This document shows, piece by piece, positions 7,432 to 16,651 of a stretch of 17,500 bases of DNA. The stretch's first letter is position 1. Every line of letters starts with the position of its first letter. The DNA is from Stramonita haemastoma (taxonomy: Eukaryota > Mollusca > Gastropoda > Neogastropoda > Muricidae): contig JASPKP010000799.1 in the NCBI GenBank assembly GCA_030674155.1, positions 1 to 17,500 of the forward strand, read 5' to 3'. The notes beneath the pieces are model-generated. The model was not told where the DNA came from. It was given only the letters and a program-made list of their open reading frames with translations, and did not search any database. The position numbers and the translations under genes are program-made.

Positions 7432-7517
7432 GGGTCAGTGGTCTAGGTAACGGGACTGTCTAGAAAGCAAAAAGTCCTTGTCGGAGTGTGTGGTGGTTTG
7501 AATCCCGTTTGGGCCCC
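7432..7517 (+). pseudogene. tRNA-like head, U3
   Basis: A-box-like TGGTCTAGGTAA and GGTTTGAATCC, which matches the B-box pattern GGTTCGANTCC at 10 of 11 positions. This is the best B box in copy A. Confidence 0.65.
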
Positions 7518-7523
7518 TAACTT

Positions 7524-8138
7524 GTTTCATTTAATTTCTGTGACAGGTTAAAGAATGTTTTCATTCCCCGAAGGATTTGTTGAGGAATAAAGAAAACACG
7601 TGTTGAGAAGTTGCTGAATGGGAGACAGAATAATATAGGTGCAATTTGTTGATTTAGAATCAAATGCATTTGTCTTGTTCTGTTTCCTTTTCTGTCTTTT
7701 ATCTGCTAGTTTTTTGTCTTGATCTTTGTTACTTTGCCGAAATGCATTTTGACTGGGTTGATGGAAATGTGGTTTTCTTATTTTAAAAAAGCTAGTCCTG
7801 GTTCCAGTTGTCAATGGGGAAACTGAATGAATTTTTTGGTATATGTTTCTTGCTGACATCAGATTTCTAATCATCTGATTACAGTTTTTATCGAGCAGCT
7901 TTTTTTGTTTTGTTTGTTCAGTTGTTTGTGCTGAAGTAGCATGTGTGCAGTGGACAAGTACATAATCGATCATAGACAGACGCTGAGGATATATCCAATG
8001 TAGTTTTGAGACAACTAGGTGCCCAACGAAGTGATGTTTCTTACTCTGTTCTCAATACTCCAGTATTGCTGCAGCTGGTGTGATGTGTGAGCATGAAATC
8101 CCCCAATGTCTCTGATGCAGGAAACAGACAGGCTACTG
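7524..8138 (+). repeat. Segment Z0 (closes copy A)
   Basis: Begins GTTTCATTTAATTTCTGTGA and is nearly identical to Z1 (11321-12003) up to the palindrome. There it stops after 18 bases of the left arm (8121-8138) and the microsatellite of copy B begins. A 141-codon minus-strand frame (7548-7973) spans it. Its homologues in Z1-Z4 are broken or changed at many amino acids, so I treat it as non-coding. Confidence 0.85.
8121..8138 (+). repeat. Cut palindrome arm at the duplication junction
   Basis: The first 18 bases of the left arm (GAAACAGACAGGCTACTG, as in P1) are followed at once by TCTACACAC, the start of the copy B microsatellite. Confidence 0.85.
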
Positions 8139-8463
<325 letters not shown>

Positions 8464-8687
8464 CCCCATCCATTGCATCATGAGTAGTGGTCTGGGTGCT
8501 AGTCTTTAGAATGAGATGATAAACTGAGATCCTGTGTCTTACAGATCATTATTTAACGCAGGTAAAAAGAAAAACCCACGACAACAAGTCTGTAGAAAAA
8601 AGCCACTCTTATAGGGAAAGAAAATAGGGTTCTGTTTTTGTTGGAGCAAAGCGTGAATGGGGGGAAGGGGGGGGGGGGGGGGGGGGG

Positions 8688-8773
8688 CAGGATAGCTAAG
8701 TGGTCAGAGTGCTAGCTTTCCCCTAGTCAAGTTAAGCAGCATCAAGCATGGTTACCCGTTGGATGGGTGACTG
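8688..8773 (+). pseudogene. tRNA A-box / 5S rRNA-like composite, U4
   Basis: TAGCTAAGTGG still fits TRGYNNARNGG. It is followed by AAGTTAAGCAGCATCAAGC and CCGTTGGATGGGTGACTG, the best 5S-like match of the seven. Confidence 0.72.
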
Positions 8774-9100
8774 TTTGTGTGCCTTGGCTTCAGTACAGTC
8801 CCCCCATTTCATGCAGCTGTAAATGGTTACCTGCCCTCTTTAGGTGGAGTTCTGAAAGCAGCAGTTACATGGTCACCTGTTACCCCCACACCTGGATCAC
8901 CATCATCACTGCCCTCTGGTCAAGGAGATCAGTTGGGGACTTGTGATGTGTCTGTTGTTGATCATATCACCAGACCCAGCTGATGTCTTTGATGCAGTCT
9001 TCTTCACACCCAAGACCAGTCAGATTTCTTCTTTTCCGTCCAACTTGAAACAGGGTTGCATTGTTACAGAGCAAAGTTGTCGTTTTTGAGAAATATCAGT

Positions 9101-9183
9101 GGATCGGTAGTCTAGGTAAGTTCCTGTGTCTAGAAAGCGAAAAGTCCGGATCGAGTGTGTGTATGTTTGAATCCCGTTTGAGT
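9101..9183 (+). pseudogene. tRNA-like head, U4
   Basis: TAGTCTAGGTAAG in place of the A box and ATGTTTGAATCCC at the B box. Slightly more diverged than in U1. Confidence 0.55.
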
Positions 9184-9403
9184 CCCAAACTTTTCCTCCA
9201 TCCATTGCATCATGAGTGGTGGTCTGGGTGCTAGTCTTTAGAATGAGATGATGACCTGAGATCCTGTGTCTTACAGATCATTATTTAACGCAGGTAAAAG
9301 GAAAACCCACAACAACGTCTGTAGAAAAAAGCCACTCTCATAGGGAAAGAAAATAGGGTTCTGTTTTTTGTTGGAGCAAAGAGTGAATGGGTGGGGGGGG
9401 GGG

Positions 9404-9488
9404 CAGGATAGCTCAGTGGTCAGAGTGCTAGCTTTCCCCTAGTCAAGTTAAGCAGCATCAAGCATGGTTACCCTTGGATGGGTGACTG
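9404..9488 (+). pseudogene. tRNA A-box / 5S rRNA-like composite, U5
   Basis: TAGCTCAGTGG (full A-box fit), AAGTTAAGCAGCATCAAGC, CCTTGGATGGGTGACTG. Confidence 0.7.
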
Positions 9489-9815
9489 TTTGCGTGCCTT
9501 GGCTTCAGTACAGTCCCCCCATTTCACGCAGCTGTAAATGGGTACCTGCCCTCTTTAGGTGGAGTTCTGAAAGCAGCAGTTACATGGTCACCTGTTACCC
9601 CCACACCTGGATCACCATTATCACTGCCCTCTGGTCAAGGAGATCAGTTGGGGACTTGTGATGTGTCTGTTGTTGATCATATCACCAGACCCAGCTGATC
9701 TCTTTGATGCAGTCTTCTTCACACCCAATTCCAGTCAGATTTCTACTTTCCCGTCCAACTTGAAACAGGGTTCCATTGTTACAGAGCAAAGTTGTTGTTT
9801 TGGAGAAATATCAGC

Positions 9816-9872
9816 GGATAGGTAACGTGCAGTCCAGGGTCGAGTGTGTGGTTGTTTGAATCCCGTTTGAGC
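9816..9872 (+). pseudogene. tRNA-like head with internal deletion, U5
   Basis: Reads GGATAGGTAACGTGCAGTCC. The segment containing GGTCTAG and TCTAGAAAGCG found in the other units is missing, so the A box is lost. The B-box-like GTTTGAATCCC remains. Confidence 0.65.
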
Positions 9873-10091
9873 CCCAAACTTTTCCCCCATCCATTGCATA
9901 GAGTGGTGGTCTGGGTGCTAGTCTTTAGAATGAGATGATAAACTGAGATCCTGTGTCTTGCACATCATTATTTAATGCAGGTAAAAGAAAAACCCACAAC
10001 AACAAGTCTGTAGAAAAAAGCCACTCTTATAGGGACAGAAAATAGGGTTCTGTTTTTGTTGGAGCAAGGAGTGAATGGGGGGGGGGGGGGG

Positions 10092-10178
10092 TCAGGATAG
10101 CTAAGTGGTCAGAGTGCTAGCTTTCTCCTAGTCAAGTTAAGCAGCATCAAACATGGTTACCAGTTGGATGGGTGACTG
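10092..10178 (+). pseudogene. tRNA A-box / 5S rRNA-like composite, U6
   Basis: TAGCTAAGTGG, AAGTTAAGCAGCATCAAAC, CAGTTGGATGGGTGACTG. Confidence 0.7.
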
Positions 10179-10505
10179 TTTGTGTGCCTTGGCTTCAGTA
10201 CAGTCCCCCGATTTTCACCGAGCTGTAAATGGGTACCTGCCCTCTTTAGGTGGAGTTCTGAAATCAGCAGTTACATGTCCACCTGTTACCCCCACACCTG
10301 GATCACCATCATCACTACCCTCTGGTCAAGGAGATCAGTTGGGGACTTGTGATGTGTCTGTTATTAATCATATCACCAGACCCAGCTGATGTCTTTGATG
10401 CAGTCTTCTTCACACCCAATTCCAGTCAGATTTCTTCTTTCCCATCCAACTTGAAACAGGGTTGCATTGTTACAGAGCAAAGTTGTCGTTTTGGAGAAAT
10501 ATCAG

Positions 10506-10590
10506 CGATCGGTGGTCTAGGTAAAGTGCCTGTGTCTAGAAAGCGAAAAGTCCGGATCGAGTTTGTGGTTGTTTGAATCCCGTTTGAGCC
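10506..10590 (+). pseudogene. tRNA-like head, U6
   Basis: GGTGGTCTAGGTAAAGTGCC and GTTTGAATCCC, intact in length. Confidence 0.6.
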
Positions 10591-10813
10591 CCAAACTTTT
10601 CCCCCATCCATTGCATCATGAGTAGTGGTCTGGGTGCTAGTCTTTAGAATGAGATGATAAACTGAGATCCTGTGTCTTACACATCATTATTTAACACAGC
10701 AAAAGAAAAACCAATGACAATAAGTCTGTAGAAAAAAGCCACTCTGATAGGTAAGAAAATAGGGTTCTGTTTTTGTTGGAGCAAAGAGTGAAAGGGGGGG
10801 GGGGGGGGGGGGG

Positions 10814-10900
10814 TCAGGATAGGTCAGTGGTCAGAGTGCTAGCTTTCCCCTAGTCAAGTTAAGCAGCATCAAGCATGGTTACCTGTTCGATGGGTGACTG
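10814..10900 (+). pseudogene. tRNA A-box / 5S rRNA-like composite, U7
   Basis: TAGGTCAGTGG, AAGTTAAGCAGCATCAAGC, TGTTCGATGGGTGACTG. It shares the TTCGATGG change with U3. Confidence 0.7.
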
Positions 10901-11228
10901 TTTGCGTGCCTTGGCTTCAGTACAGTCCCCCGATTTTCACCGAGCTGTAAATGGGTACCTGCCCTCTTTAGGTGGAGTTCTGAAATCAGCAGTTACATGA
11001 CCACCTGTTACCCCCACACCTGGATCACCATCATCACTACCCTCTGGTCAAGGAGATCAGTTGGGGACTTGTGATGTGTCTGTTATTAATCATATCACCA
11101 GACCCAGCTGATGTCTTTGATGCAGTCTTCTTCACACCCAAGACCAGTCAGATTTCTTTTTTTCCATCCAACTTGAAACAGGGTTGCATTGTTACAGAGC
11201 AAAGTTGTCATTTTTGAGAAATATCAGT

Positions 11229-11313
11229 GGGTCAGTGGTCTAGGTAACGCGACTGTCTAGAAAGCAAAAAGTCCTTGTCGGAGTGTGTGGTGGTTTGAAT
11301 CCCGTTTGGGCCC
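11229..11313 (+). pseudogene. tRNA-like head, U7
   Basis: A-box-like TGGTCTAGGTAAC at ~11236 and B-box-like GGTTTGAATCC at ~11292 (10 of 11 to the consensus). They are about 56 bases apart, a tRNA-sized span of about 80 nt. Confidence 0.65.
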
Positions 11314-11320
11314 CTAACTT

Positions 11321-12003
11321 GTTTCATTTAATTTCTGTGACAGGTTAAAGAATGTTTTCATTCCCCGAAGGATTTGTTGAGGAATAAAGAAAACACGTGT
11401 TGAGAAGTTGCTGAATGGGAGACAGAATAATATAGGTGCAATTTGTTGATTTAGAATCCAAATGCATTTGTCTTGTTCTGTTTCCTTTTCTGTCTTTTAT
11501 CTGCTAGTTTTTTGTCTTGATCTTTGTTACTTTGCCGAAATCCATTTTGACTGGGTTGATGGATATGTGGTTTCCTTATTTTAAAAAAAAAAGCTAGTCC
11601 TGGTTCCAAGTGTCAATAGGGTAACTGAATGAATTGTTTGGTATATGTTTCTTGCTGACATCAGATTTCTAATCATCTGATTACAGTTTTTATTGGAGCA
11701 GCTTTTTTTTGTTGGTTCAGTTGTTTGTACTGAAGTAGCATGTGTGCAGTGGACAAGTACATAATCGATCATAGACAGACGCTGAGGATATATCCAATGT
11801 AGTTTTGAGACAACTAGGTGCCCAACGAAGTGATGATTCTTACTCTGTTCTCAATACTCCAGTATTGCTGCAGCTGGTGTGATGTGTGAGCATGAAATCC
11901 CCCAATGTCTCTGATGCAGGAAACAGACAGGCTACTGAAGTCATTGTGATGTGTTATGTCTGATTCCTATCACAAGAACTTTAGTAACTGTCTGTTTCTC
12001 CAG
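11321..12003 (+). repeat. Segment Z1
   Basis: Nearly identical to Z0 but complete. It ends with the full palindrome (11920-11998) and passes into X1. The A-run at about 11582-11591 is longer than in Z0 and shifts the minus-strand frame, truncating it to 63 codons. Confidence 0.85.
11920..11998 (+). repeat. Palindrome copy P1 (Z type)
   Basis: 79 nt. The left arm starts GAAACAGACAGGCTACTGAA and the loop is TTATGTCTGATT. The right arm starts CCTATCACAAG (one unique change, A to C) and ends TGTCTGTTTC. Confidence 0.85.
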
Positions 12004-12520
12004 ACTTCTACTTTACACTTGGGTTTTCCTATTGCGGCAGTTAGATACCGTATTGGCTATGACAGCTGCCTATGTGTCAAGGTTGAAAAGGTTGTTGACC
12101 TCGAGTCTCTAGAATGGAGCTGTGTACTAATGGAAAAAGTTTCAGTATTGACCGGACATATACTTTGCTTTAGAGGGTGGATTTTTCTTCTTCTTTTTTT
12201 TTTAAAAGTTTGTATACTCACTGTTAATCATAACTGTTTTATGTATGATAGTGGAACACAAGTTGTAACAAACTGATGAAATCAATCTAGGTATTACCTG
12301 GGGACAAATTGTCATCAGTCATCATTGCTTCTTGCCATTTTGATGTTGTGGTTAAATGCCCACAGCCTACTACAGCTGGTATTGTGTGCTGGCATACAGA
12401 AACCCCTGAAACACACTGTCCCAGGAAACAGACATGTTACTGAAGTCATTGTGATGTGTTATGTAGGATTCATATCACAAGAACTTTAGTAACTGTCTGT
12501 TTCTCCAGACTGCTACTTTT
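12004..12520 (+). repeat. Segment X1
   Basis: Starts ACTTCTACTTTACA and carries the CGTATTGGCTATGACAGCTG variant also seen in X3 and X5. A longer T-rich run near 12182-12205 makes it about 10 bp longer than the other X copies. The 106-codon plus-strand frame at 11956-12276 is open only in this copy and is not a gene. Confidence 0.85.
12425..12503 (+). repeat. Palindrome copy P2 (X type)
   Basis: 79 nt. The left arm starts GAAACAGACATGTTACTGAA, the loop is TTATGTAGGATT, and the right arm starts CATATCACAAGAACTTTAGT and ends TGTCTGTTTC. Leaving out one bulged T, 29 of 33 arm positions are complementary. In plus-strand RNA two of the four mismatches become G-U pairs. Confidence 0.9.
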
Positions 12521-12712
12521 CGTTTTACTTGTGTGGGGACAGCAGGGTATAGAAGTGGCCATGAAAGCTATATAAAATGTAAAGGTTGACAAGTTGTTGT
12601 TGACATTATTCAACATACTTTTGTTTGTTGTGGAGTTGTATATTGTCTGCTGGATGTCAAGGCACTAATGAGGCTTGTGTGTGTGCTTTCAATAAGGATT
12701 TGCATGTAGAGT

Positions 12713-12800
12713 ACTTTATTTTATTTTATACCACTTTATGTCACAGCAGATTTCTCTGGTGAAATTCGGGCTGTTCTCCCCAGGGAGAGCGCGCAGGGAC
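12713..12800 (-). mobile_element. Retroposon 3' end in Y1
   Basis: On the minus strand it reads CGCGCTCTCCCTGGGGAGAA, then CAGCCCGAATTTCACC, then AGAAATCTGCTGTGACATAA, and ends in an A-rich TATAAAATAAAATAAAG tail. I recognise this as a 3' terminus widespread in molluscan genomes. It contains the short stem CTCCC/GGGAG. No body remains upstream. Confidence 0.7.
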
Positions 12801-12821
12801 AAGTGCAGTGCCTACCCATTT

Positions 12822-13145
12822 CATGACCACCTGTTACCCCCACACATGGATCATCATCATCACTGCCCTCTAGTCAAGGAGATCAGTTGGGGACTTGTGA
12901 GGTGTCTGCTATTGATCATATCACAGTACCGAGCTGATGTCTTTGATGTAGTCTGTCTTCACACACATTTCCATTCAGATTTCCTTTTTTCCATCCAACT
13001 TGAAATGGGGTTGCATTGTTACAGAACAAAGTGATGGTTTTGGAGAAAGATCAGCCCATCGATGGTCGAGGTAACGCGCCTCTCTAGAAAGCAAAAAGTC
13101 CTTGTCAGAGTGTGTGGTTGTTTGAATCCTGTTTGCGCCCCAAAC
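12822..13145 (+). repeat. Diverged type I fragment inside Y1
   Basis: Corresponds to about 7198-7523 of U3 (CATGACCACCTGTTACCCCC through GCCCCAAACTTG), with many substitutions. It includes a tRNA-like head at 13056-13140 with GATGGTCGAGGTAACGCGCC and GTTTGAATCCTG. The poly-G and 5S-like parts are absent. Confidence 0.85.
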
Positions 13146-13198
13146 TTGTTTCAGTTAATTTCTTTCACAGGTTAAAGAATGTTTTCATTCCCTGAAGG

Positions 13199-13706
13199 AC
13201 TTCTACTTTACATTTGGGTTTTTTTATTGCCGCAGTTAGATATGGATATGGCCATGACAGGTGCCTATGTGTCAAGGTTGAAAAGGTTGTTTACATTTAA
13301 TCTCTAGAATGGAGCTGTGTAGTGATAGAGAAAGTCTCAGTATTGACTGGACATATACTTTGCTTTAGAGAGCAGATTTTTCTCTTTTTTAAATTTGTAT
13401 ACTCACTGTTAATCATAAATGTTTTATGTATGATAGTGGAACACAAGTTGTAACAAACTGAGGAAATCAATCTAGGTATTACCTGGGGATAAATTGCCAT
13501 CAGTCATCATTGCTTCTTGTCATTTTGATGTTGTGTTTAAATGCCCACAGCCTACGCACAGCTGGTATTGTGTGTCGGCATACAGAAACCCCTGAAACAC
13601 ACTGTCCCAGGAAACAGACATGTTACTGAAGTCATTGTGATGTGTTATAAAGGATTCATATCACAAGAACTTTAGTAACTGTCTGTTTCTCCAGACTGCT
13701 ACTTTT
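13199..13706 (+). repeat. Segment X2
   Basis: Carries the GATATGGATATGGCCATGAC variant instead of CGTATTGGC; X4 has a shortened form of it. Followed by Z2. Confidence 0.85.
13611..13689 (+). repeat. Palindrome copy P3 (X type)
   Basis: 79 nt, arms as in P2. The loop is TTATAAAGGATT. Confidence 0.9.
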
Positions 13707-14330
13707 TATTCATTCCTGGAAGGATTTGTTGAGGTGTAAAGAAAACAGGTGTTGAGAAGTTGCTGAATGGGAGACAGGATAATGTAGGTGCAATTTGTTG
13801 ATTTAGAATCCAATTGCACTTGCCTTGTTCTGTTTCCTTTTCTGTCTTTTATCTGCTAGTTTTTTGTCTTGATCTTTGTTACTTTGCCGAAATGCATTTT
13901 CACTGGATTGATGGATATGTGGTTTTCTTATTTTAAAAAAACTAGTCCTGGTTCCAGTTGTCAATGGGGAAACTGAATGAATTTTTTGGTATATGTTTCT
14001 TGCTGACATCAGATTTCTAATCACCTTATTACAGTTTCTATCGAACAGCTTTTTTTGTTGGTTCAGTTGTTTGTGCTGAAGTAGCATGTCTGCAGTGGAC
14101 AACTACATAATCGATCATAGACAGACGTAGTTTTGAGACAACTAGCTGCCCAATGAAGTGATGGTTCTTTCTCTGTTCTCAATACTCCAGTATTGCTGCA
14201 GCTGGTGTGATGTGTGAGCATGAAATCCCCCAATGTCTCTGATGCAGGAAACAGACAGCTACTGAAGTCATTGTGATGTGTTATGTCTGATTCATATCAC
14301 AAGAACTTTAGTAACTGTCTGTTTCTCCAG
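13707..14330 (+). repeat. Segment Z2
   Basis: Begins TATTCATTCCTGGAAGGATT, whereas Z0 and Z1 carry GTTTTCATTCCCCGAAGGAT. The minus-strand frame at 13803-14102 (99 codons, Lys/Gln-rich) has no recognisable domain. Confidence 0.85.
14248..14325 (+). repeat. Palindrome copy P4 (Z type)
   Basis: 78 nt. The left arm has ACAGCTACTG without the bulged base, 28 of 33 positions are complementary, and the loop is TTATGTCTGATT. Confidence 0.9.
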
Positions 14331-14838
14331 ACATCTACTTTACATTTGGGTTTTCTAATTGCCGCAGTTAGATACCGTATTGGCTATGACAGCTGCCTAT
14401 GTGTCAAGGTTGAAAAGGTTGTTGACATCTAGTCTCTAGAATGGAGCTGTATAGTGATAGAGAAAGTCTGAGTATTGACTGGACATATACTTTCCTTTAG
14501 AGAGCAGATTTTTCTCTTTTTTAAGTTTGTATACTCACTGTTAATCATAACTGTTTTATGTATGATAGTGGAACACAAGTTGTAACAAACTAACGAAATC
14601 AGTCTAGGTATTACCTGGGGACAAATTGTCATCAGTCATCATTGCTTCTTGTCATTTTGATGTTGTGGTTAAATACCCACAGCCTACATACAGCTGGTAT
14701 TGTGTGTCGGCATACAGAAACCCCTGAAACACACTGTCCCAGGAAACAGACATGTTACTGAAGTCATTGTGATGTGTTATAAAGGATTCATATCACAAGA
14801 ACTTTAGTAACTGTCTGTTTCTCCAGACTGCTACTTTT
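14331..14838 (+). repeat. Segment X3
   Basis: CGTATTGGC variant, starting ACATCTACTTTACA. Followed by Y2. Confidence 0.85.
14743..14821 (+). repeat. Palindrome copy P5 (X type)
   Basis: 79 nt. The loop is TTATAAAGGATT and the arms are identical in layout to P3. Confidence 0.9.
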
Positions 14839-15032
14839 CGTTTTACTTGTGTGGGGACAGCAGGGTATAGAAGTGGCCATGAAAGCTATATAAAGTGTAA
14901 AGGTTGACGAGTTGTTGTTGACATCATTCAACATACTTTTGTTTGTTGTGGAGTTGTATATTGTCTGCTGGATGTCAAGGCACTAATGAGGCTTGTGTGT
15001 GTGCTTTCAATAACGGATTTGCATGTAGAGTA

Positions 15033-15117
15033 CTTTATTTTATTTTATACCACTTTATGTCACAGCAGATTTCTCTGGTGAAATTCGGGCTGTTCTCCCC
15101 AGGGAGAGCGCGCAGGG
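15033..15117 (-). mobile_element. Retroposon 3' end in Y2
   Basis: Second copy of the end described in Y1, with the same (TTTTA)n on the plus strand at 15033-15049 and the same TTCTCCCCAGGGAGAGCGCG. Confidence 0.7.
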
Positions 15118-15139
15118 ACAAGTGCAGTGCCTACCCATT

Positions 15140-15463
15140 TCATGACCACCTGTTACCCCCACACATGGATCATCATCATCACTGCCCTCTAGTCAAGGAG
15201 ATCAGTTGGGGACTTGTGAGGTGTCTGCTATTGATCATATCACAGTACCCAGCTGATGTCTTTGATGTAGTCTGTCTTCACACACATTTCCATTCAGATT
15301 TCCTTTTTTCCATCCAACTTGAAATGGGGTTGCATTGTTACAGAACAAAGTGATGGTTTTGGAGAAAGATCAGCGCATCGTGGTCGAGGTAACGCGCCTC
15401 TCTAGAAAGCAAAAAGTCCTTGTCAGAGTGTGTGGTTGTTTGAATCCTGTTTGCGCCCCAAAC
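15140..15463 (+). repeat. Diverged type I fragment inside Y2
   Basis: Same piece as in Y1, amplified with it. The tRNA-like head is at 15375-15458. Confidence 0.85.
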
Positions 15464-15516
15464 TTGTTCCATTTAATTTCTGTGACAGGTTAAAGAATGT
15501 TTTCATTCCCTGAAGG

Positions 15517-16027
15517 ACTTCTACTTTACATTTGGGTTTTCTTATTGCCGCAGTTAGATAGGATATGGCCATGACAGGTGCCTATGTGTCAAGGTTGAAA
15601 AGGTTGTTTACATTTAATCTCTAGAATGGAGCTGTGTAGTGATAGAGAAAGTCTCAGTATTGACTGGACATATACTTTGCTTTAGAGAGCAGATTTTTCT
15701 CTTTTTTAAATTTGTATACTCACTGTTAATCATAACTGTTTTATGTATGATAGTGGAACACAAGTTGTAACAAACTGACGAAATCAATAAATTTAGGTAT
15801 TTCCTGGGAACAAATTGCCATTAGTCATCATTGCTTCTTGTCATTTTGATGTTGTGGTTAAATGTCCACAGCCTACGCACAGCTGGTATTGTGTGTTGGC
15901 ATACAGAAACCCCTGAAACACACTGTCCCAGGAAACAGACATGTTACTGAAGTCATTGTGATGTGTTATAAAGGATTCATATCACAAGAACTTTAGTAAC
16001 TGTCTGTTTCTCCAGACTGCTACTTTT
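15517..16027 (+). repeat. Segment X4
   Basis: Carries the GATATGGCC variant in a shorter form (GATAGGATATGGCC). A small duplication, AATCAATAAATTTAGG, lies near 15780. Confidence 0.85.
15932..16010 (+). repeat. Palindrome copy P6 (X type)
   Basis: 79 nt. The loop is TTATAAAGGATT. Confidence 0.9.
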
Positions 16028-16651
16028 TATTCATTCCTGGAAGGATTTGTTGAGGTGTAAAGAAAACAGGTGTTGAGAAGTTGCTGAATGGGAGACAGGA
16101 TAATGTAGGTGCAATTTGTTGATTTAGAATCCAATTGCACTTGCCTTGTTCTGTTTCCTTTTCTGTCTTTTATCTGCTAGTTTTTTGTCTTGATCTTTGT
16201 TACTTTGCCGAAATGCATTTTGACAGGATTGATGGATATGTGGTTTGCTTCTTAAAAAAAAGCTAGTCCTGGTTCCAGTTGTCAATGGGGTAACTGAATG
16301 AATTTTTTGGTATATGTTTCTTGCTGACATCAGATTTCTAATCACCTTATTACAGTTTCTATCGAACAGCTTTTTTTGTTGGTTCAGTTGTTTGTGCTGA
16401 AGTAGCATGTCTGCAGTGGACAACTACATAATCGATCATAGACAGACGTAGTTTTGAGACAACTAGCTGCCCAATGAAGTGATGGTTTTTTCTCTGTTCT
16501 CAATACTCCAGTATTGCTGCAGCTGGTGTGATGTGTGAGCATGAAATCCCCCAATGTCTCTGATGCAGGAAACAGACAGCTACTGAAGTCATTGTGATGT
16601 GTTATGTCTGATTCATATCACAAGAACTTTAGTAACTGTCTGTTTCTCCAG
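16028..16651 (+). repeat. Segment Z3
   Basis: As Z2. The A-run region reads TTGCTTCTTAAAAAAAAGC, so the minus-strand frame differs by several residues from Z2. Confidence 0.85.
16569..16646 (+). repeat. Palindrome copy P7 (Z type)
   Basis: 78 nt. The loop is TTATGTCTGATT, with the same ACAGCTACTG left arm as P4. Confidence 0.9.

Larger units (their letters stand above)
6815..7523 (+). repeat. Type I satellite unit U3 (last of copy A)
   Basis: Header variant AACACAGGCAAAAGAAAAAC with CCAATGACAATAAG, shared with U7. At its end the usual CCCCAAACTTTTCCCCC is replaced by CCCCTAACTTGTTTCATTT, which leads into segment Z instead of another unit. The poly-G is 7008-7020, broken by one C. Confidence 0.9.
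8464..9194 (+). repeat. Type I satellite unit U4
   Basis: The copy B partner of U1: the same header and a long poly-G (8659-8687, broken by AA). Substitutions relative to U1 are few. Confidence 0.9.
9195..9884 (+). repeat. Type I satellite unit U5 (shortest)
   Basis: Partner of U2 by its header (GTAAAAGGAAAACCCACAAC) and by TTTCTACTTTCCCG in the body. About 25 bases are deleted in the second tRNA-like head, giving a unit of about 690 bp. The poly-G is 9389-9403. Confidence 0.9.
9885..10601 (+). repeat. Type I satellite unit U6 (extra unit of copy B)
   Basis: Copy A has no separate partner for this unit. Its 3' half resembles U2 and its middle resembles U7 (CCCGATTTTCACCGAGC). This mosaic pattern suggests it arose by unequal exchange. 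The header has a small deletion, reading TTGCATAGAGTGG instead of TTGCATCATGAGTGG. The poly-G is 10077-10091. Confidence 0.85.
10602..11320 (+). repeat. Type I satellite unit U7 (last of copy B)
   Basis: Partner of U3: the same CCAATGACAATAAG header, AGGTCAGTGG variant and CCCCTAACTTGTTTCATTT exit into Z. The poly-G is 20 bases (10794-10813) against 13 positions with an interruption in U3. Confidence 0.9.
12521..13198 (+). repeat. Segment Y1
   Basis: Three parts. 12521-12712 begins like a diverged X start (GTGGCCATGAAAGCT, AAGGTTGACAAG). 12713-12800 is a minus-strand retroposon 3' end. 12822-13145 is a diverged piece of a type I unit, ending in a tRNA-like head. It closes with GTTTTCATTCCCTGAAGGA, and the next bases are X2. 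Confidence 0.85.
14839..15516 (+). repeat. Segment Y2
   Basis: Matches Y1 closely in order and length. The 136-codon plus-strand frame at 14943-15353 crosses the retroposon end and the type I fragment, so it is composite noise. Y1 opens only a 98-codon piece of it. Confidence 0.85.

Noticed and set aside
11229..11313. A working tRNA gene in U7
   Set aside because: The A and B boxes are present, but I could not find a convincing acceptor stem or a regular anticodon arm. It fits a SINE head better.
11956..12276. 106-codon plus-strand frame in Z1/X1
   Set aside because: The equivalent sequence in X2-X5 has stops or frameshifts, and there is no recognisable domain.
12424..12520. Splice acceptor (TGTTTCTCCAG) after each palindrome, suggesting tandem exons
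   Set aside because: The pyrimidine-rich stretch is part of the palindrome's right arm, and no frame downstream is kept open in all copies.
14943..15353. 136-codon plus-strand frame in Y2
   Set aside because: It crosses a minus-strand retroposon end and a type I fragment. A shorter version is open in Y1 only because the DNA is nearly the same.
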